NCBI RefSeq assembly: GCF_900183975.1
Contig: NZ_LT853882.1
Span: 1,729,501 to 1,793,500, forward strand
Direction of reading: 5' to 3'
DNA: 64,000 nt
DNA from: Xanthomonas fragariae
Lineage (GTDB): Bacteria; Pseudomonadota; Gammaproteobacteria; Xanthomonadales; Xanthomonadaceae
Shown here: positions 43,568 through 53,182 of the stretch, in pieces
Layout: each line of letters opens with the position of its first letter
Numbering within the stretch: position 1 is the stretch's first letter
Made by a program: the position numbers and the translations under genes
The notes under the pieces: model-generated
Databases searched by the model: none
Seen by the model: the letters and a program-made list of their open reading frames with translations, nothing else
Told to the model about the DNA's origin: nothing

Positions 43568-45589
43568 ATGACCGACCGTTTTCAGCTAGTCTCCCCATAC
43601 GCTCCAGCCGGTGATCAGCCGGCGGCCATCGACAAGTTGGTGGCCAACTTCGAGGCCGGCCTGGCAAAGCAGACCTTGTTGGGCGTGACCGGTTCGGGCA
43701 AGACCTACACCATCGCCAATGTGGTTCAGCAGGTGCAGAAGCCGACGCTGGTGATGGCGCCAAACAAAACGCTGGCGGCGCAGCTGTACGGCGAGTTCAA
43801 GTCGTTCTTTCCGCACAACGCGGTGGAGTATTTCGTCAGCTATTACGACTACTACCAACCCGAAGCCTATGTGCCGTCGTCGGACACCTTCATTGAGAAG
43901 GACAGTTCGATCAACGAGCACATCGAGCAGATGCGGCTGTCGGCGACCAAGACCTTGCTGTCGCGGCGCGATTCGCTGGTCGTGGCCACGGTATCGGCGA
44001 TCTATGGCTTGGGTGCGCCTGAGGACTATCTGTCGCTGCGTTTGATCCTTTCGGTCGGCGAGCACATCGATCAGCGTCAACTGATCCGCCATTTGACCGA
44101 TCTGCAGTACACGCGCAACGAATTCGAGCTGACGCGTGGCGCGTTCCGCGTGCGTGGCGAAGTGCTGGATGTGTTTCCGGCCGAGTCGGATACCGAGGCG
44201 TTACGTATCGAGTTATTCGATGGCGACATTGAGCGGCTAACCTTGTTTGATCCGCTCACTGGTGAGACATTGCGTAAGCTGCAGCGCTACACCGTGTACC
44301 CGAAGACGCACTACGCGACTACGCGCGAGCGCACGCTAAGCGCGGTGGACACGATCAAGGAAGAGCTGAAGGAGCGGCTGGAGCAGTTGTATTCGCAGAA
44401 CAAGCTGGTCGAGGCGCAGCGCTTGGCGCAGCGCACTCAATTCGATCTGGAAATGATGGCCGAAGTCGGTTTCTGCAACGGCATCGAAAACTACTCGCGT
44501 CACCTCACCGGCAAGGCGCCTGGCGAGCCGCCGCCGACGTTGTTCGATTACTTGCCGCCGGATGCATTGCTGGTCATCGACGAGTCGCACGTGACCATTC
44601 CGCAGATCGGTGCCATGTACAAGGGCGACCGCTCGCGCAAGGAAACGCTGGTAGAGTTCGGCTTTCGTCTACCTTCGGCATTGGACAACCGCCCGTTGCG
44701 TTTTGAGGAGTGGGAGGCGCGTTCGCCGCGCAGCATTTATGTGTCGGCGACGCCTGGGCCTTACGAGTTGCGCGAATCTGCCGGCGAGATTACGGAACTG
44801 GTGGTGCGTCCGACCGGATTGATCGATCCGGTAGTAGAGATCCGTCCAGTAGGCACGCAGGTCGACGACTTGATGTCCGAGATCCACGAGCGCATCAATC
44901 TCGGCGATCGTGTGTTGGTGACTACGCTGACCAAACGCATGTCCGAAAATCTCACCGAGTACCTGGGCGAGCACGGTATTCGCGTGCGTTACTTGCACTC
45001 CGATATCGACACCGTCGAGCGCGTGGAAATCATCCGCGACCTGCGCCTTGGCAAGTTCGATGTGCTGGTCGGCATCAACCTATTGCGTGAAGGTCTGGAT
45101 ATGCCGGAAGTGTCGCTAGTAGCGATCCTCGATGCGGACAAGGAAGGATTTCTCCGTTCGACCGGCTCGCTGATCCAGACCATCGGTCGTGCCGCGCGCA
45201 ACCTGCGCGGCAAGGCCATTTTGTATGCCGACAAGATGACGAGTTCGATGCAAGCCGCAATCGATGAAACTGATCGCCGCCGTGAGAAGCAGGTCGAATA
45301 CAACCTGGAACATGGCATCACACCGAAATCGGTGGTGCGCTCGATCTCCGACATCATGGAAGGCGCGCGCGAGGATGCGGCGGAGAAGAAGGCCGGCAAG
45401 GGACGTTCGAAGTCGCGCCAGGTGGCCGAAGATGCTCCCGACTACCGCGCCATGAAACCGGCAGAGATTGCTGGCAAGCTGAAGAGCCTGGAGCAGAAGA
45501 TGTACCAGCACGCCAAGGATCTGGAGTTCGAGGCGGCGGCGCAGATCCGTGACCAGATCCAGAAGTTGAAGGCAGCGAGCTTGGGGTAG
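43568..45589 (+). CDS. uvrB: Excinuclease ABC subunit B
   Basis: 673 residues, full length. Walker [15 protein letters not shown], the damage-probing beta-hairpin [22 protein letters not shown], helicase motifs ([61 protein letters not shown]) and a C-terminal UVR domain ([30 protein letters not shown]). It verifies lesions delivered by UvrA and recruits UvrC for nucleotide excision repair. A TATACT -10-like box lies about 30 bases upstream. I saw no clear LexA box. Confidence 0.97.
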   Translation: MTDRFQLVSPYAPAGDQPAAIDKLVANFEAGLAKQTLLGVTGSGKTYTIANVVQQVQKPTLVMAPNKTLAAQLYGEFKSFFPHNAVEYFVSYYDYYQPEAYVPSSDTFIEKDSSINEHIEQMRLSATKTLLSRRDSLVVATVSAIYGLGAPEDYLSLRLILSVGEHIDQRQLIRHLTDLQYTRNEFELTRGAFRVRGEVLDVFPAESDTEALRIELFDGDIERLTLFDPLTGETLRKLQRYTVYPKTHYATTRERTLSAVDTIKEELKERLEQLYSQNKLVEAQRLAQRTQFDLEMMAEVGFCNGIENYSRHLTGKAPGEPPPTLFDYLPPDALLVIDESHVTIPQIGAMYKGDRSRKETLVEFGFRLPSALDNRPLRFEEWEARSPRSIYVSATPGPYELRESAGEITELVVRPTGLIDPVVEIRPVGTQVDDLMSEIHERINLGDRVLVTTLTKRMSENLTEYLGEHGIRVRYLHSDIDTVERVEIIRDLRLGKFDVLVGINLLREGLDMPEVSLVAILDADKEGFLRSTGSLIQTIGRAARNLRGKAILYADKMTSSMQAAIDETDRRREKQVEYNLEHGITPKSVVRSISDIMEGAREDAAEKKAGKGRSKSRQVAEDAPDYRAMKPAEIAGKLKSLEQKMYQHAKDLEFEAAAQIRDQIQKLKAASLG

Positions 45590-45684
45590 GGCACGTCACC
45601 ATGCTGGTGCAGCGAAGGCTTGTGGCCGACGAAAACCTGCGCTACAATTCGCGCCCTGCATAGCGCAACGCTGGCGCAAGAAGC

Positions 45685-45759
45685 GGGCGGTTAGCTCAGC
45701 GGTAGAGCACTACCTTGACATGGTAGGGGTCACAGGTTCGAACCCTGTACCGCCCACCA
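45685..45759 (+). tRNA. tRNA-Val (GAC)
   Basis: 75 bases: acceptor GGGCGGT/ACCGCCC, D-arm TAGCTCAGCGGTAGAG, anticodon stem CTACC/GGTAG around loop TTGACAT (anticodon GAC), T-arm GGTTCGAACCC and CCA. It stands at the boundary between core uvrB and the secretion locus. Confidence 0.95.
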
Positions 45760-46008
45760 CTTTAAGTCCAGATAGCACAGCGACTTGAGTGGTTTTAACA
45801 GAATCATTTTATCTTGCAGCTGACTCAATATGGCATCAGCCCACATGTGAATGTCGTTGTTGCATGTTGTGGTCAATTCTCATTAGCTCTCAGCACCTCT
45901 GGCTTCAGCAGCAAGGCACACTTCCAATGTGGGTAGGGTGGCCAGCTTGTGGTGCCGTCTCACGGGAGGCATGGTCCACCCAAATCAGTACGTCTTAAAA
46001 GGTGGGCG

Positions 46009-46275
46009 ATGGACGAGTATCAGCACACCGTGCTGACCAGGGTGGGCTGTAAGGTGTATGCGCCCGACGCAGTTGTGGCCCATGCCGTCGTGACGGATGC
46101 TGGGGCACGGATAACGCCAGACCTTTCTTCGAATCAAGCCAAAGTCTGGATCGACTCGCTCGTTGAAAGCGAAAGCGGTGGAGGCGAGTCCGAACCTAAA
46201 ACTATCGCGATCGCCATAGCAGTGGCGGTGCTCGTCGGATACGTCCTGTCCGGATATCTGGCGCTGCTGTTGTAG
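46009..46275 (+). CDS. Small protein with C-terminal membrane anchor, unknown function
   Basis: 88 residues from ATG 46009, with AGGTGGG six bases upstream. The soluble part (MDEYQHTVLTRVGCKVYAPDAVVAHAVVTDAGARITPDLSS) is followed by an acidic Gly/Ser linker and one C-terminal helix (TIAIAIAVAVLVGYVLSGYLALLL), that is a tail-anchored layout. No family is recognised. It lies between tRNA-Val and the virB promoter, where other Xanthomonas X-T4SS loci have virD4. 45760-46008 has no supported gene. Confidence 0.5.
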   Translation: MDEYQHTVLTRVGCKVYAPDAVVAHAVVTDAGARITPDLSSNQAKVWIDSLVESESGGGESEPKTIAIAIAVAVLVGYVLSGYLALLL

Positions 46276-46581
46276 CGGCGCGAAACTGGTGTGTACGCGT
46301 AGCCAGCTACTACCGCTACTTCAGCGCACCTGGGCTGCCAAAAGTTTCGCCTTATGCGACGAAGATCAAGATGTCCAGGTGCTTGGATTCGGTTTGCCGA
46401 CATTTGTATAGGCCATCACAGTTGTTCTCATGGTGAAGATCCGGTGAAATGCGACAAGATCTGCTACTTATGAAGATCGGTATCCCACCGTGCAGCTGCT
46501 TCCCAAGACAGAAGTGAAAACGTTTCCTATAAAATAGTGACGGGCATTGCAAAAAAAGATATCAAGAGGCGCTGGTAATTC

Positions 46582-46610
46582 TTGACTCATGAGTCCGTTA
46601 CGGGCACAGT
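46582..46610 (+). promoter_or_regulatory. Candidate virB operon promoter with perfect palindrome
   Basis: TTGACT (46582-46587) could be a -35; CACAGT, 17 bases on (46605-46610), is a weak -10. GACTCATGAGTC (46584-46595) is a perfect 12-bp palindrome over the -35, a good place for a repressor. The leader to virB7 would be about 270 bases and contains several GGA motifs (46616, 46646, 46673, 46870), which a CsrA/RsmA-type regulator could bind. The assignment is inferential. Confidence 0.4.
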
Positions 46611-46882
46611 TGCCTGGAATTCGCGTAATGTTGATTTTTTGTTAAGGACACGGCGCCGGGCAGGGTCGTATAGGAATTAAGGCTATGGATAGTGCTTCTG
46701 CGTATTCATTTTCACCGGTTGCGCGTCTGCGCGATGCTGACTGGCCTGTTTTGGCTAGCTCCGGCTTACACGCGCCCTCAAATGGTTTGTCAAAAGCACA
46801 TCCCCTCCGTCACCTGCAGGTGATCGGGGCCGTAGTGCTGTCCGTCTTAAGCCCGAAATTTCATGAGTTGGAGAAGTCCAGA

Positions 46883-47302
46883 GTGAATCCGATGTATGTG
46901 TCCAAGCTGTCGCTGGTCTTGGTAGTCGCTGTGATGGTTGGCGCCTGCGCGACCAAGCCTGCTCCCGACTTTGGTGGACGTTGGAAGCACGTCAATCACT
47001 TTAACGAAGCCCCCACCGAAATTCCGCTCTACACCTCCTACACGTATCAGGCCACGCAGATGGACGGCACGCTGAAGACCATGCTGGAACGGTGGGCCGC
47101 GGATTCCAACATGCAGCTGTCCTACAACTTGCCGTCGGATTACACCCTGATCACCCCTGTCTCCAATATCAGTACTACCAGCGTGCAGCAAGCTGCCACC
47201 GAGCTGAGCGCGGTATATGCAGCTCAAGGTATTTCGGTGTCCGTCTCTGCTAACAAGCTGCTGGTACAGCCGGTGCCTGTGTCGTCCGGAGCCAAGCTCT
47301 AA
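46883..47302 (+). CDS. virB7: X-T4SS VirB7 lipoprotein with N0-like domain
   Basis: 139 residues from GTG 46883, which has GGAG nine bases upstream and gives the length I recall for the X. citri protein. ATG 46892 is the alternative. The lipobox is VAVMVGAC. KPAPDFGGRWKHVNHF is the segment that binds VirB9. Residues about 50-139 (TYQATQMDGTLKTMLERWAADSNMQLSYNLPSDYTLI...VYAAQGISVSVSANKLLVQP) form the N0 domain shared with secretins, absent from Agrobacterium VirB7. It builds the outer ring of the core complex and is the first gene of the operon. Confidence 0.92.
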   Translation: MNPMYVSKLSLVLVVAVMVGACATKPAPDFGGRWKHVNHFNEAPTEIPLYTSYTYQATQMDGTLKTMLERWAADSNMQLSYNLPSDYTLITPVSNISTTSVQQAATELSAVYAAQGISVSVSANKLLVQPVPVSSGAKL

Positions 47303-47412
47303 GGGCTGACTGCTGATTTGATGCTCTCAAGCATTTGGTCGGCGAATCAGCTCAAGCTCCCATGTGTCCGCGCTCGTCGCGGCAATAGTTTCGGGCCTGA
47401 CAAGGCCCCACG

Positions 47413-48438
47413 GTGACGGATCTAGACATGTTGCGTAAGAAGGTCAGTGAAAAGGACGGTTCTGCCCAGGTGGGCGCGGCCGTCCAGAAAGCGGTGAACT
47501 ACGAGGTCAGCATTGCCGACCTCGCACGCCGCAGCGAAAAGCGTGCATGGATCGTGGCGATCGTTTCCATGCTCATTACCGTCATGACGGCGGGTGGCTA
47601 CTACTACATGTTGCCGCTGAAGGAGAAGGTTCCGTATCTGGTGATGGCCGATGCATATTCCGGCACCAGCACCATCGCCAAGCTCGAAGCGAATTATGGC
47701 GGACGCACCATCAGTACCAGCGAGGCATTGGCGCGCAGCAATATCGCGCGTTTCATCCTGGCGCGCGAATCATTTGATGCGTCCACGATCCGTGATCGTG
47801 ATTGGAACACTGTTGCCGCGATGGCAGCCACGAATGTGCTTGCCGAGTATCGCTCGCTGTACGCCGGCAATAATCCAATGAGACCTTTCAACACGTATGG
47901 AACGTTGCGTGCGATCCGTATCAATATCCTCAGTATCACCCTTATCGGTGGCGAGGGTAAGGCGTACACCGGTGCGACGGTACGTTTTCAGCGGAATGTC
48001 TACGACAAGAGCTCCACTGTAACCACGCTCCTGGACAATAAAATTGCGACGATGGGGTTTACCTACCAGGACAACCTTGAGATGAGTGACAGTCTCAGGG
48101 TGGAAAATCCCCTGGGTTTCCGGGTGACCGATTATCGCGTCGATAATGACTATTCGGTCTTGCCTGCAGCGCCTTCCTCGATCAGCACGCCGCCGCAGGC
48201 CGCCGCATACCAGCAGCAGATGACTCCAGGCATGGTCGATCCGAATGTAGCTGGCGCTGCACCGCAGGCCGGTGTCCCGGTACAACAGGGTATGCCGGTG
48301 GCTCCAGGTAGTGCGCCGGTGCAACAGGTGCAGCCTGGATATTCTGGCCAGGCGCAGCATGCCGGCCGAACTAAAGCTCAGCCCACGATCCAACCCCAAG
48401 GGATGCCGAACAATGTCAATGGAGCAAGCGGTCGATGA
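47413..48438 (+). CDS. virB8: X-T4SS VirB8, inner-membrane assembly factor
   Basis: 341 residues from GTG 47413. A cytoplasmic N terminus is followed by one TM (AWIVAIVSMLITVMTAGGYYYML) at about 45-67 and a periplasmic NTF2-like domain (VPYLVMADAYSGTSTI...FNTYGTLRAIRINILSITLIGGEGKAYTGATVRFQR). After it comes a Pro/Gln-rich extension of about 85 residues not seen in Agrobacterium VirB8. It links VirB10, VirB4 and VirB6. The stop overlaps virB9 (ATGA). Confidence 0.92.
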   Translation: MTDLDMLRKKVSEKDGSAQVGAAVQKAVNYEVSIADLARRSEKRAWIVAIVSMLITVMTAGGYYYMLPLKEKVPYLVMADAYSGTSTIAKLEANYGGRTISTSEALARSNIARFILARESFDASTIRDRDWNTVAAMAATNVLAEYRSLYAGNNPMRPFNTYGTLRAIRINILSITLIGGEGKAYTGATVRFQRNVYDKSSTVTTLLDNKIATMGFTYQDNLEMSDSLRVENPLGFRVTDYRVDNDYSVLPAAPSSISTPPQAAAYQQQMTPGMVDPNVAGAAPQAGVPVQQGMPVAPGSAPVQQVQPGYSGQAQHAGRTKAQPTIQPQGMPNNVNGASGR

Positions 48439-49202
48439 AACCCTCTAACCCCTACAGGGCGGCATTGGCTGCAGCATTGCCACTCGTATTGTGCGCATTC
48501 TCGGCCTCCGCTCAGGTCGTACAGGAATATGAGTACGCACCTGATCGTATCTATCAGGTGCGTACCGGTCTGGGTATCACAACCCAGATTGAGCTCAGTC
48601 CGAATGAAAAAATTCTCGATTACAGTACGGGTTTCACCGGAGGCTGGGAGCTCACGCGTCGTGAGAATGTCTTTTATTTGAAGCCGAAGAATGTCGACGT
48701 CGACACGAATATGATGATTCGTACGGCCACGCACTCCTATATTCTTGAGCTCAAGGTTGTTGCGACCGACTGGCAACGCCTGGAGCAGGCGAAGCAAGCG
48801 GGCGTGCAGTACAAAGTCGTATTTAGTTATCCAAAGGATACGAGTTTCAATAACGTCGAGGATGCAGCTGCTGCCAAGAATGGTCCCCTGTTGAATGCCA
48901 AGATTCTCAAGGATCGACGCTACTACTACGACTATGATTACGCGACGCGGACCAAGAAGTCCTGGTTGATTCCGAGTCGGGTCTATGATGACGGTAAGTT
49001 CACTTATATCAATATGGATTTAACGCGATTCCCCACGGGCAACTTCCCGGCGGTTTTTGCTCGGGAGAAGGAGCATAGCGAGGATTTTCTCGTAAATACG
49101 ACCGTTGAGGGTAATACCTTGATCGTGCATGGAACTTACCCTTTCCTGGTAGTTCGTCATGGCGATAATGTCGTCGGTCTGCGAAGGAACAAGCAAAAGT
49201 GA
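48435..49202 (+). CDS. virB9: X-T4SS VirB9, outer-membrane core component
   Basis: 255 residues: Sec signal (LPLVLCAFSASAQ), N-terminal domain (VVQEYEYAPDRIYQVRTGLGITTQIELSPNE) and C-terminal VirB7-binding beta-sandwich (RVYDDGKFTYINMDLTRFPTGNFPAVFA). It forms the ring with VirB7 and VirB10. Its end overlaps the virB10 start by four bases (GTGA). Confidence 0.94.
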   Translation: MKPSNPYRAALAAALPLVLCAFSASAQVVQEYEYAPDRIYQVRTGLGITTQIELSPNEKILDYSTGFTGGWELTRRENVFYLKPKNVDVDTNMMIRTATHSYILELKVVATDWQRLEQAKQAGVQYKVVFSYPKDTSFNNVEDAAAAKNGPLLNAKILKDRRYYYDYDYATRTKKSWLIPSRVYDDGKFTYINMDLTRFPTGNFPAVFAREKEHSEDFLVNTTVEGNTLIVHGTYPFLVVRHGDNVVGLRRNKQK

Positions 49203-50380
49203 ACTCGAACATTCCAAACAGCCCTGATGAGCGCTCCCACGACAACCGAGGGGACGAACGCTCGACTAACGAGCACGACGAGCGCAGTAATCCCTACTTT
49301 GCACGTCAGCAGGCGGCTGCGGAGCCGGATCTCGATGCGAACGAGCCTGTACTGCGATCCAGCGATATCAAGCGGTTGAACCGGAAGGCATTGGTTTTTC
49401 TCGCGCTGATCGCCGGTGTATTGCTTTTGGCTATTTTTTGGTTGGCAAATCACGACTCTGGCGACTCAGCACCGGTCAAGCCGCGTGCCGAGACGGTCGT
49501 CGCACCGGCGCTTCCGCAGAATATGGCTGATCCCGTGGAGCCGGCTCCGGTGCCTCTGGCGCAGCAGCCGAATTTGCCGCCGTTGCCGCCCATGCCTACC
49601 GGTGACAGCGATAGCACGGCTTCCGCCCCGGAGCGTCCGCGCGGCCCGACCTTGTTGGAGCGCCGCATTCTGGCCGAGCAGTCCGCCGAGGCTGGTGGTT
49701 CTGGTGTTCCCGGCATGCCGGGCCAGCTTGGTGCACAGCCTGCTGCCCAAGAACAGGAGCAGGTAACGTTGGCCAAGCCAATCAGCAATCCTGACGGTTT
49801 GCTCGTGCGTGGCACCTACATTCGTTGCATTCTGGAGACGCGGATCGTTTCCGATTTCGGCGGCTACACGTCCTGCATCGTTACCGAACCGGTTTACTCG
49901 ATCAACGGTCACAACCTTCTATTGCCGAAGGGCTCCAAAATGCTGGGTCAGTATGGTGCTGGTGAGCCAACGACCCGGCGTCTGCAAGTTGTCTGGGATC
50001 GAGTGACCACGCCCACAGGGCTCGATGTCACTCTGGTCGGCCCAGGCATTGACACGCTCGGCGGCGCTGGTCATCCGGGCCAATACAACGCCCACTTGGG
50101 AAACAAGATCGCTTCGGCGTTGTTCATTAGCCTCTTGAGCGATGCTTTCAAATACGCGGCTGCAGAGTATGGTCCTGAAACGACCACGATTGGCGTAGGC
50201 TCCGGGACCATCACGCAGCAACCATTTGAGAGCAACACCGCACAGAGCATGCAGCAGCTCGCCCAGCAGGCTGTGGAAAAATCCGGGCGTCGCCCTGCAA
50301 CGCTGACGATCAATCAAGGGACAGTCTTGAACGTTTACGTCGCAAAAGATGTCGATTTCTCGGCGGTGCTACCCAAGTGA
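49199..50380 (+). CDS. virB10: X-T4SS VirB10, envelope-spanning core scaffold
   Basis: 393 residues, GTG start overlapping virB9. A charged cytoplasmic N terminus precedes a TM (ALVFLALIAGVLLLAIFWLA, about 62-81), then a Pro-rich periplasmic linker and the TrbI-like beta-barrel domain (GLLVRGTYIRCILETRIVSDFGGYTSCIVTEPVYSINGHNLLLPKGSKMLGQY). It includes the antenna region that forms the outer-membrane pore. It transmits energy signals from the ATPases. Confidence 0.95.
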   Translation: MNSNIPNSPDERSHDNRGDERSTNEHDERSNPYFARQQAAAEPDLDANEPVLRSSDIKRLNRKALVFLALIAGVLLLAIFWLANHDSGDSAPVKPRAETVVAPALPQNMADPVEPAPVPLAQQPNLPPLPPMPTGDSDSTASAPERPRGPTLLERRILAEQSAEAGGSGVPGMPGQLGAQPAAQEQEQVTLAKPISNPDGLLVRGTYIRCILETRIVSDFGGYTSCIVTEPVYSINGHNLLLPKGSKMLGQYGAGEPTTRRLQVVWDRVTTPTGLDVTLVGPGIDTLGGAGHPGQYNAHLGNKIASALFISLLSDAFKYAAAEYGPETTTIGVGSGTITQQPFESNTAQSMQQLAQQAVEKSGRRPATLTINQGTVLNVYVAKDVDFSAVLPK

Positions 50381-51435
50381 GCGCGACGACTGCCATGACA
50401 ATCGACGATTCCCCGACTGCGCGGATCTCGAATGATTTCCTGGATTATCAGTACTCTGTGCTGGGAATCCTGGACTATCTGAATTCTCCCGAAGTCACAG
50501 AAATCTGTATCAATCGTCCTGGCGAGCTCTATCTGGAAACGATCACCGGTTGGCAGCGCATGGAGGTGCCGTCGCTGACCTTTGATCGGGCCAGGCAATT
50601 CTGCACCGCGGTCGTCAACGAAAGTAATACCGGGCAGCGCATCACCGATGCCGATCCGGTGGTCTCGCTGACCTTTCCCACCGGCCAACGTGCGCAGTTC
50701 GTCATTCCGCCTGCGTGCGATGCCGGTAAGATCTCGATCACGATTCGCCTGCCGTCCAAGCACACCAAGACGCTTGAGCAATACACCCGCGACGGGTTTT
50801 TCGACCAAGTGCTTGAGCAGGCTGCCGATGTCAGCGACCACGATCGCGAACTGCTTGAGTTGCGTCGCAATAAGGATTACTCGGAATTCTTCAAAAAATC
50901 GGTGCTTTATAAGAAGAATGTGGTGGTGGCTGGTGCGACCGGTAGCGGCAAGACCACCTTCATGAAAGCCCTTGTCAATCATATTCCGAACGAGGAACGC
51001 CTGGTCACCATCGAAGATGCCAGAGAGCTATTCATCAGCCAGCCCAATTCGGTGCACCTGCTTTACTCGAAAGGCGGCCAGAGTGCGAGTAATGTGACTG
51101 CCAAGACTTGTATGGAAGCTTGTCTGCGTATGAAGCCGGATCGGATCATCCTCGCCGAGTTGCGTGGCGATGAATCGTTTTACTTTATTCGCAACTGCGC
51201 GTCTGGCCATCCCGGTTCGATCACCAGCTGCCACGCCGGCAGCGTTGATCAAACCTGGGATCAAATGGCGCTGATGGTGAAGGCTTCCAATGAAGGTTCC
51301 GGCTTGGAGTTTGAGGTGATCAAGCGGCTATTGCGCATGACCATCGATATCGTGGTGCATATCAAGGCGCATGCCGGGCGCCGCTTTATCACCGGGATCG
51401 ATTTTGATCCGGCAAGAACTCTGCGTGGCGGCTGA
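50377..51435 (+). CDS. virB11: X-T4SS VirB11 hexameric ATPase
   Basis: 352 residues, GTG start overlapping virB10. N-terminal domain (FDRARQFCTAVVNESNTGQRI), Walker A VVAGATGSGKTTFMKAL at about 184-200, Asp box (RLVTIEDARELF), Walker B (KPDRIILAELRGDESFYF) and His box (CASGHPGSITSCHA). It works with VirB4 to power assembly and secretion at the cytoplasmic base. Confidence 0.96.
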   Translation: MSATTAMTIDDSPTARISNDFLDYQYSVLGILDYLNSPEVTEICINRPGELYLETITGWQRMEVPSLTFDRARQFCTAVVNESNTGQRITDADPVVSLTFPTGQRAQFVIPPACDAGKISITIRLPSKHTKTLEQYTRDGFFDQVLEQAADVSDHDRELLELRRNKDYSEFFKKSVLYKKNVVVAGATGSGKTTFMKALVNHIPNEERLVTIEDARELFISQPNSVHLLYSKGGQSASNVTAKTCMEACLRMKPDRIILAELRGDESFYFIRNCASGHPGSITSCHAGSVDQTWDQMALMVKASNEGSGLEFEVIKRLLRMTIDIVVHIKAHAGRRFITGIDFDPARTLRGG

Positions 51436-51481
51436 CCAGCCGCCAATGATTGACGTTGATCTGATTTTTAAGGAGACCGCT

Positions 51482-52312
51482 ATGCTGCCTGGCATGGAAT
51501 TGATGGGGTGCACTGGACTTGCCGTTCCCGGCGAGGTCATGCAGCACGTCGTCCGCGTGGAGTCCTCGCGCAATCCGTACGCCATCGGTGTGGTCGGCGG
51601 TCGGCTGGTGCGTGAGCCGCACGGGCTGGAAGAAGCGGTTGCTACGGCCAAGATGCTGGAGCAGAAGGGCTACAATTTCTCGCTGGGACTTGGTCAGGTC
51701 AATCGCTACAACCTGCAAAAATACGGGCTGACCAGTTACGAAATGGCATTCGCCAGGTGTCCCAACCTGGTGGCTGCATCCAGAATTCTGGCCGAGTGTC
51801 ACTCGCGGTCCGGCGCCAACTGGGGCAAGACTTTTAGCTGCTATTACTCGGGTAATTTCGAGACCGGCTTCAAGAACGGTTATGTCCAGAAGATCTATGC
51901 CTCCATTCGTCAGTCGGTGGCATCTTCGGGGGCTGAGCCCATCGCCTTGGTTCCGAATCGACCAATCAAGATACGTGTCGAAAATCCCATGCGGCAGGCA
52001 GCCGCCGAGCTGGCCGATGCGATCGTGGCGCGTCGGATTCGGGACCTGGCGAGCCCGGGGCGCACAGAGGCTTCACAGCAAGGCTCTATGCTTCCGTCTC
52101 TTGCGCCAGCAACGCTGCCGCCCCTGGCATCCCCGGCCCTTTCATCCGACGACGAGCTGTATGTCGTCAAGGCAATAGGGCAAGGACGCGGGGTCGCCGT
52201 TCCTGCTGCAGGGCAAAAAAATCCAGATGCCGGTAATCAGGCATCAGGTGTTGTGCAGACGCCGCGGCCAGCGCCTGTCACTCAGCCAACAGACACGGCT
52301 TTTGTTTTTTAG
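51482..52312 (+). CDS. virB1: X-T4SS VirB1 lytic transglycosylase
   Basis: 276 residues from ATG 51482 with AAGGAG seven bases upstream. The SLT fold has the catalytic Glu in VVRVESSRNPYAIGVVGG, then YNFSLGLGQVNRYNLQKYGL and SCYYSGNFETGF. No classical signal peptide is obvious at this start, a point to check. A long Pro/Ala-rich C-terminal half follows. It locally opens peptidoglycan for the channel. Confidence 0.92.
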   Translation: MLPGMELMGCTGLAVPGEVMQHVVRVESSRNPYAIGVVGGRLVREPHGLEEAVATAKMLEQKGYNFSLGLGQVNRYNLQKYGLTSYEMAFARCPNLVAASRILAECHSRSGANWGKTFSCYYSGNFETGFKNGYVQKIYASIRQSVASSGAEPIALVPNRPIKIRVENPMRQAAAELADAIVARRIRDLASPGRTEASQQGSMLPSLAPATLPPLASPALSSDDELYVVKAIGQGRGVAVPAAGQKNPDAGNQASGVVQTPRPAPVTQPTDTAFVF

Positions 52313-52370
52313 GATGCAAAACTGCCAAGGATATGGCTGCTAGATCCCCCCTGTTCTCAAGGAGTTAGAC

Positions 52371-52778
52371 ATGAAATTTGAAATCGACAAGAAAATGGCT
52401 GCCGATGCCAAGATGATCGGGACTCAAGCGATGAAGGCATTGCTCTTCACATCGTTGCTGTTGGTTGCAGGTGCTGCGGGTGCGGCCGACGAAGGTATTG
52501 AATTGACCAAAGGCAAAATGTGTGGCTTCCTGACAGGTGTGGAGAAGCTGCTGAATATTGGATCAGCCGTGGTGGTGACAATCGCAGTGATCGTTGCCGG
52601 CTACCAGATCGCCTTCGCGCACAAGCGTATTTCCGAGGTTTCCCCAATCCTTATCGGCGGTGTCCTGATCGGTGCAGCTAGTCAGATTGCAGCCATGGTG
52701 ATCGGCGGTAGTGAAAGCAACGATACTTGCCGAGAGGCTGCCATGACGCTGCTGAATTTCACTCAGTATTATGCATAA
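52371..52778 (+). CDS. virB2: X-T4SS VirB2 pilin subunit
   Basis: 135 residues. A long signal-like N terminus (ALLFTSLLLVAGAAGAADEG) is followed by two hydrophobic helices (LLNIGSAVVVTIAVIVAGYQIAFA; PILIGGVLIGAASQIAAMVIG) separated by a short basic loop, the VirB2/TrbC layout. Two cysteines (KMCGF, NDTCRE) may pair. The C terminus overlaps virB3 by eight bases. AAGGAG lies before the ATG. Confidence 0.92.
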   Translation: MKFEIDKKMAADAKMIGTQAMKALLFTSLLLVAGAAGAADEGIELTKGKMCGFLTGVEKLLNIGSAVVVTIAVIVAGYQIAFAHKRISEVSPILIGGVLIGAASQIAAMVIGGSESNDTCREAAMTLLNFTQYYA

Positions 52779-53082
52779 AGACGTGCTCTTCCGTGGGTGC
52801 ACCCGTCCGGCGATGTTTTTGGGAGTGCCCTATATCCCATTCTTCATCGGCGCGGGCGGTGGCCTGCTGTTGGGGATGTACATCAATCTTTGGTATCTAC
52901 TGACGATTCCCGTCATCATCTTCGTCATGCAGCAGATGGCCAAGCGGGATGAGATGATTTTCAGATTACTGGGTTTGCGCTGGTTGTTCCGTATGCGTGT
53001 TCGGAATGCCCAGCGTTATTCGGGAATGTGGGTGTTTAGTCCCAACGAATATCGAAAGAATCCCCCGAAAAATCGTCAGTGA
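52771..53082 (+). CDS. virB3: X-T4SS VirB3
   Basis: 103 residues. LFRGCTRPAMFLGVPYIPFFIGAGGGLLLGMYINLWYLLTIPVIIFVMQQMAKRDEMIFRLLGLR is the conserved VirB3/TrbD arrangement with two membrane helices. It associates with VirB4 in the inner-membrane complex. It starts within the virB2 3' end. A 100-base gap to virB4 contains CGCGTGGGG-type sequence but no clear terminator. Confidence 0.92.
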   Translation: MHKDVLFRGCTRPAMFLGVPYIPFFIGAGGGLLLGMYINLWYLLTIPVIIFVMQQMAKRDEMIFRLLGLRWLFRMRVRNAQRYSGMWVFSPNEYRKNPPKNRQ

Positions 53083-53182
53083 GCAAGTGAAAGTCTACCA
53101 ACCCCACGCGCGCAAACCGCGTGGGGCTGGTGTTTGGCACGACAATATTGGTGTGATGCTTCCTTCTTAAAATGGTAAGACC

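Noticed and set aside
46685..46882. N-terminal extension of VirB7 from 46685
   Set aside because: The extension would bury the lipoprotein signal about 85 residues inside; the GTG at 46883 has a Shine-Dalgarno and gives the expected 139-residue lipoprotein.
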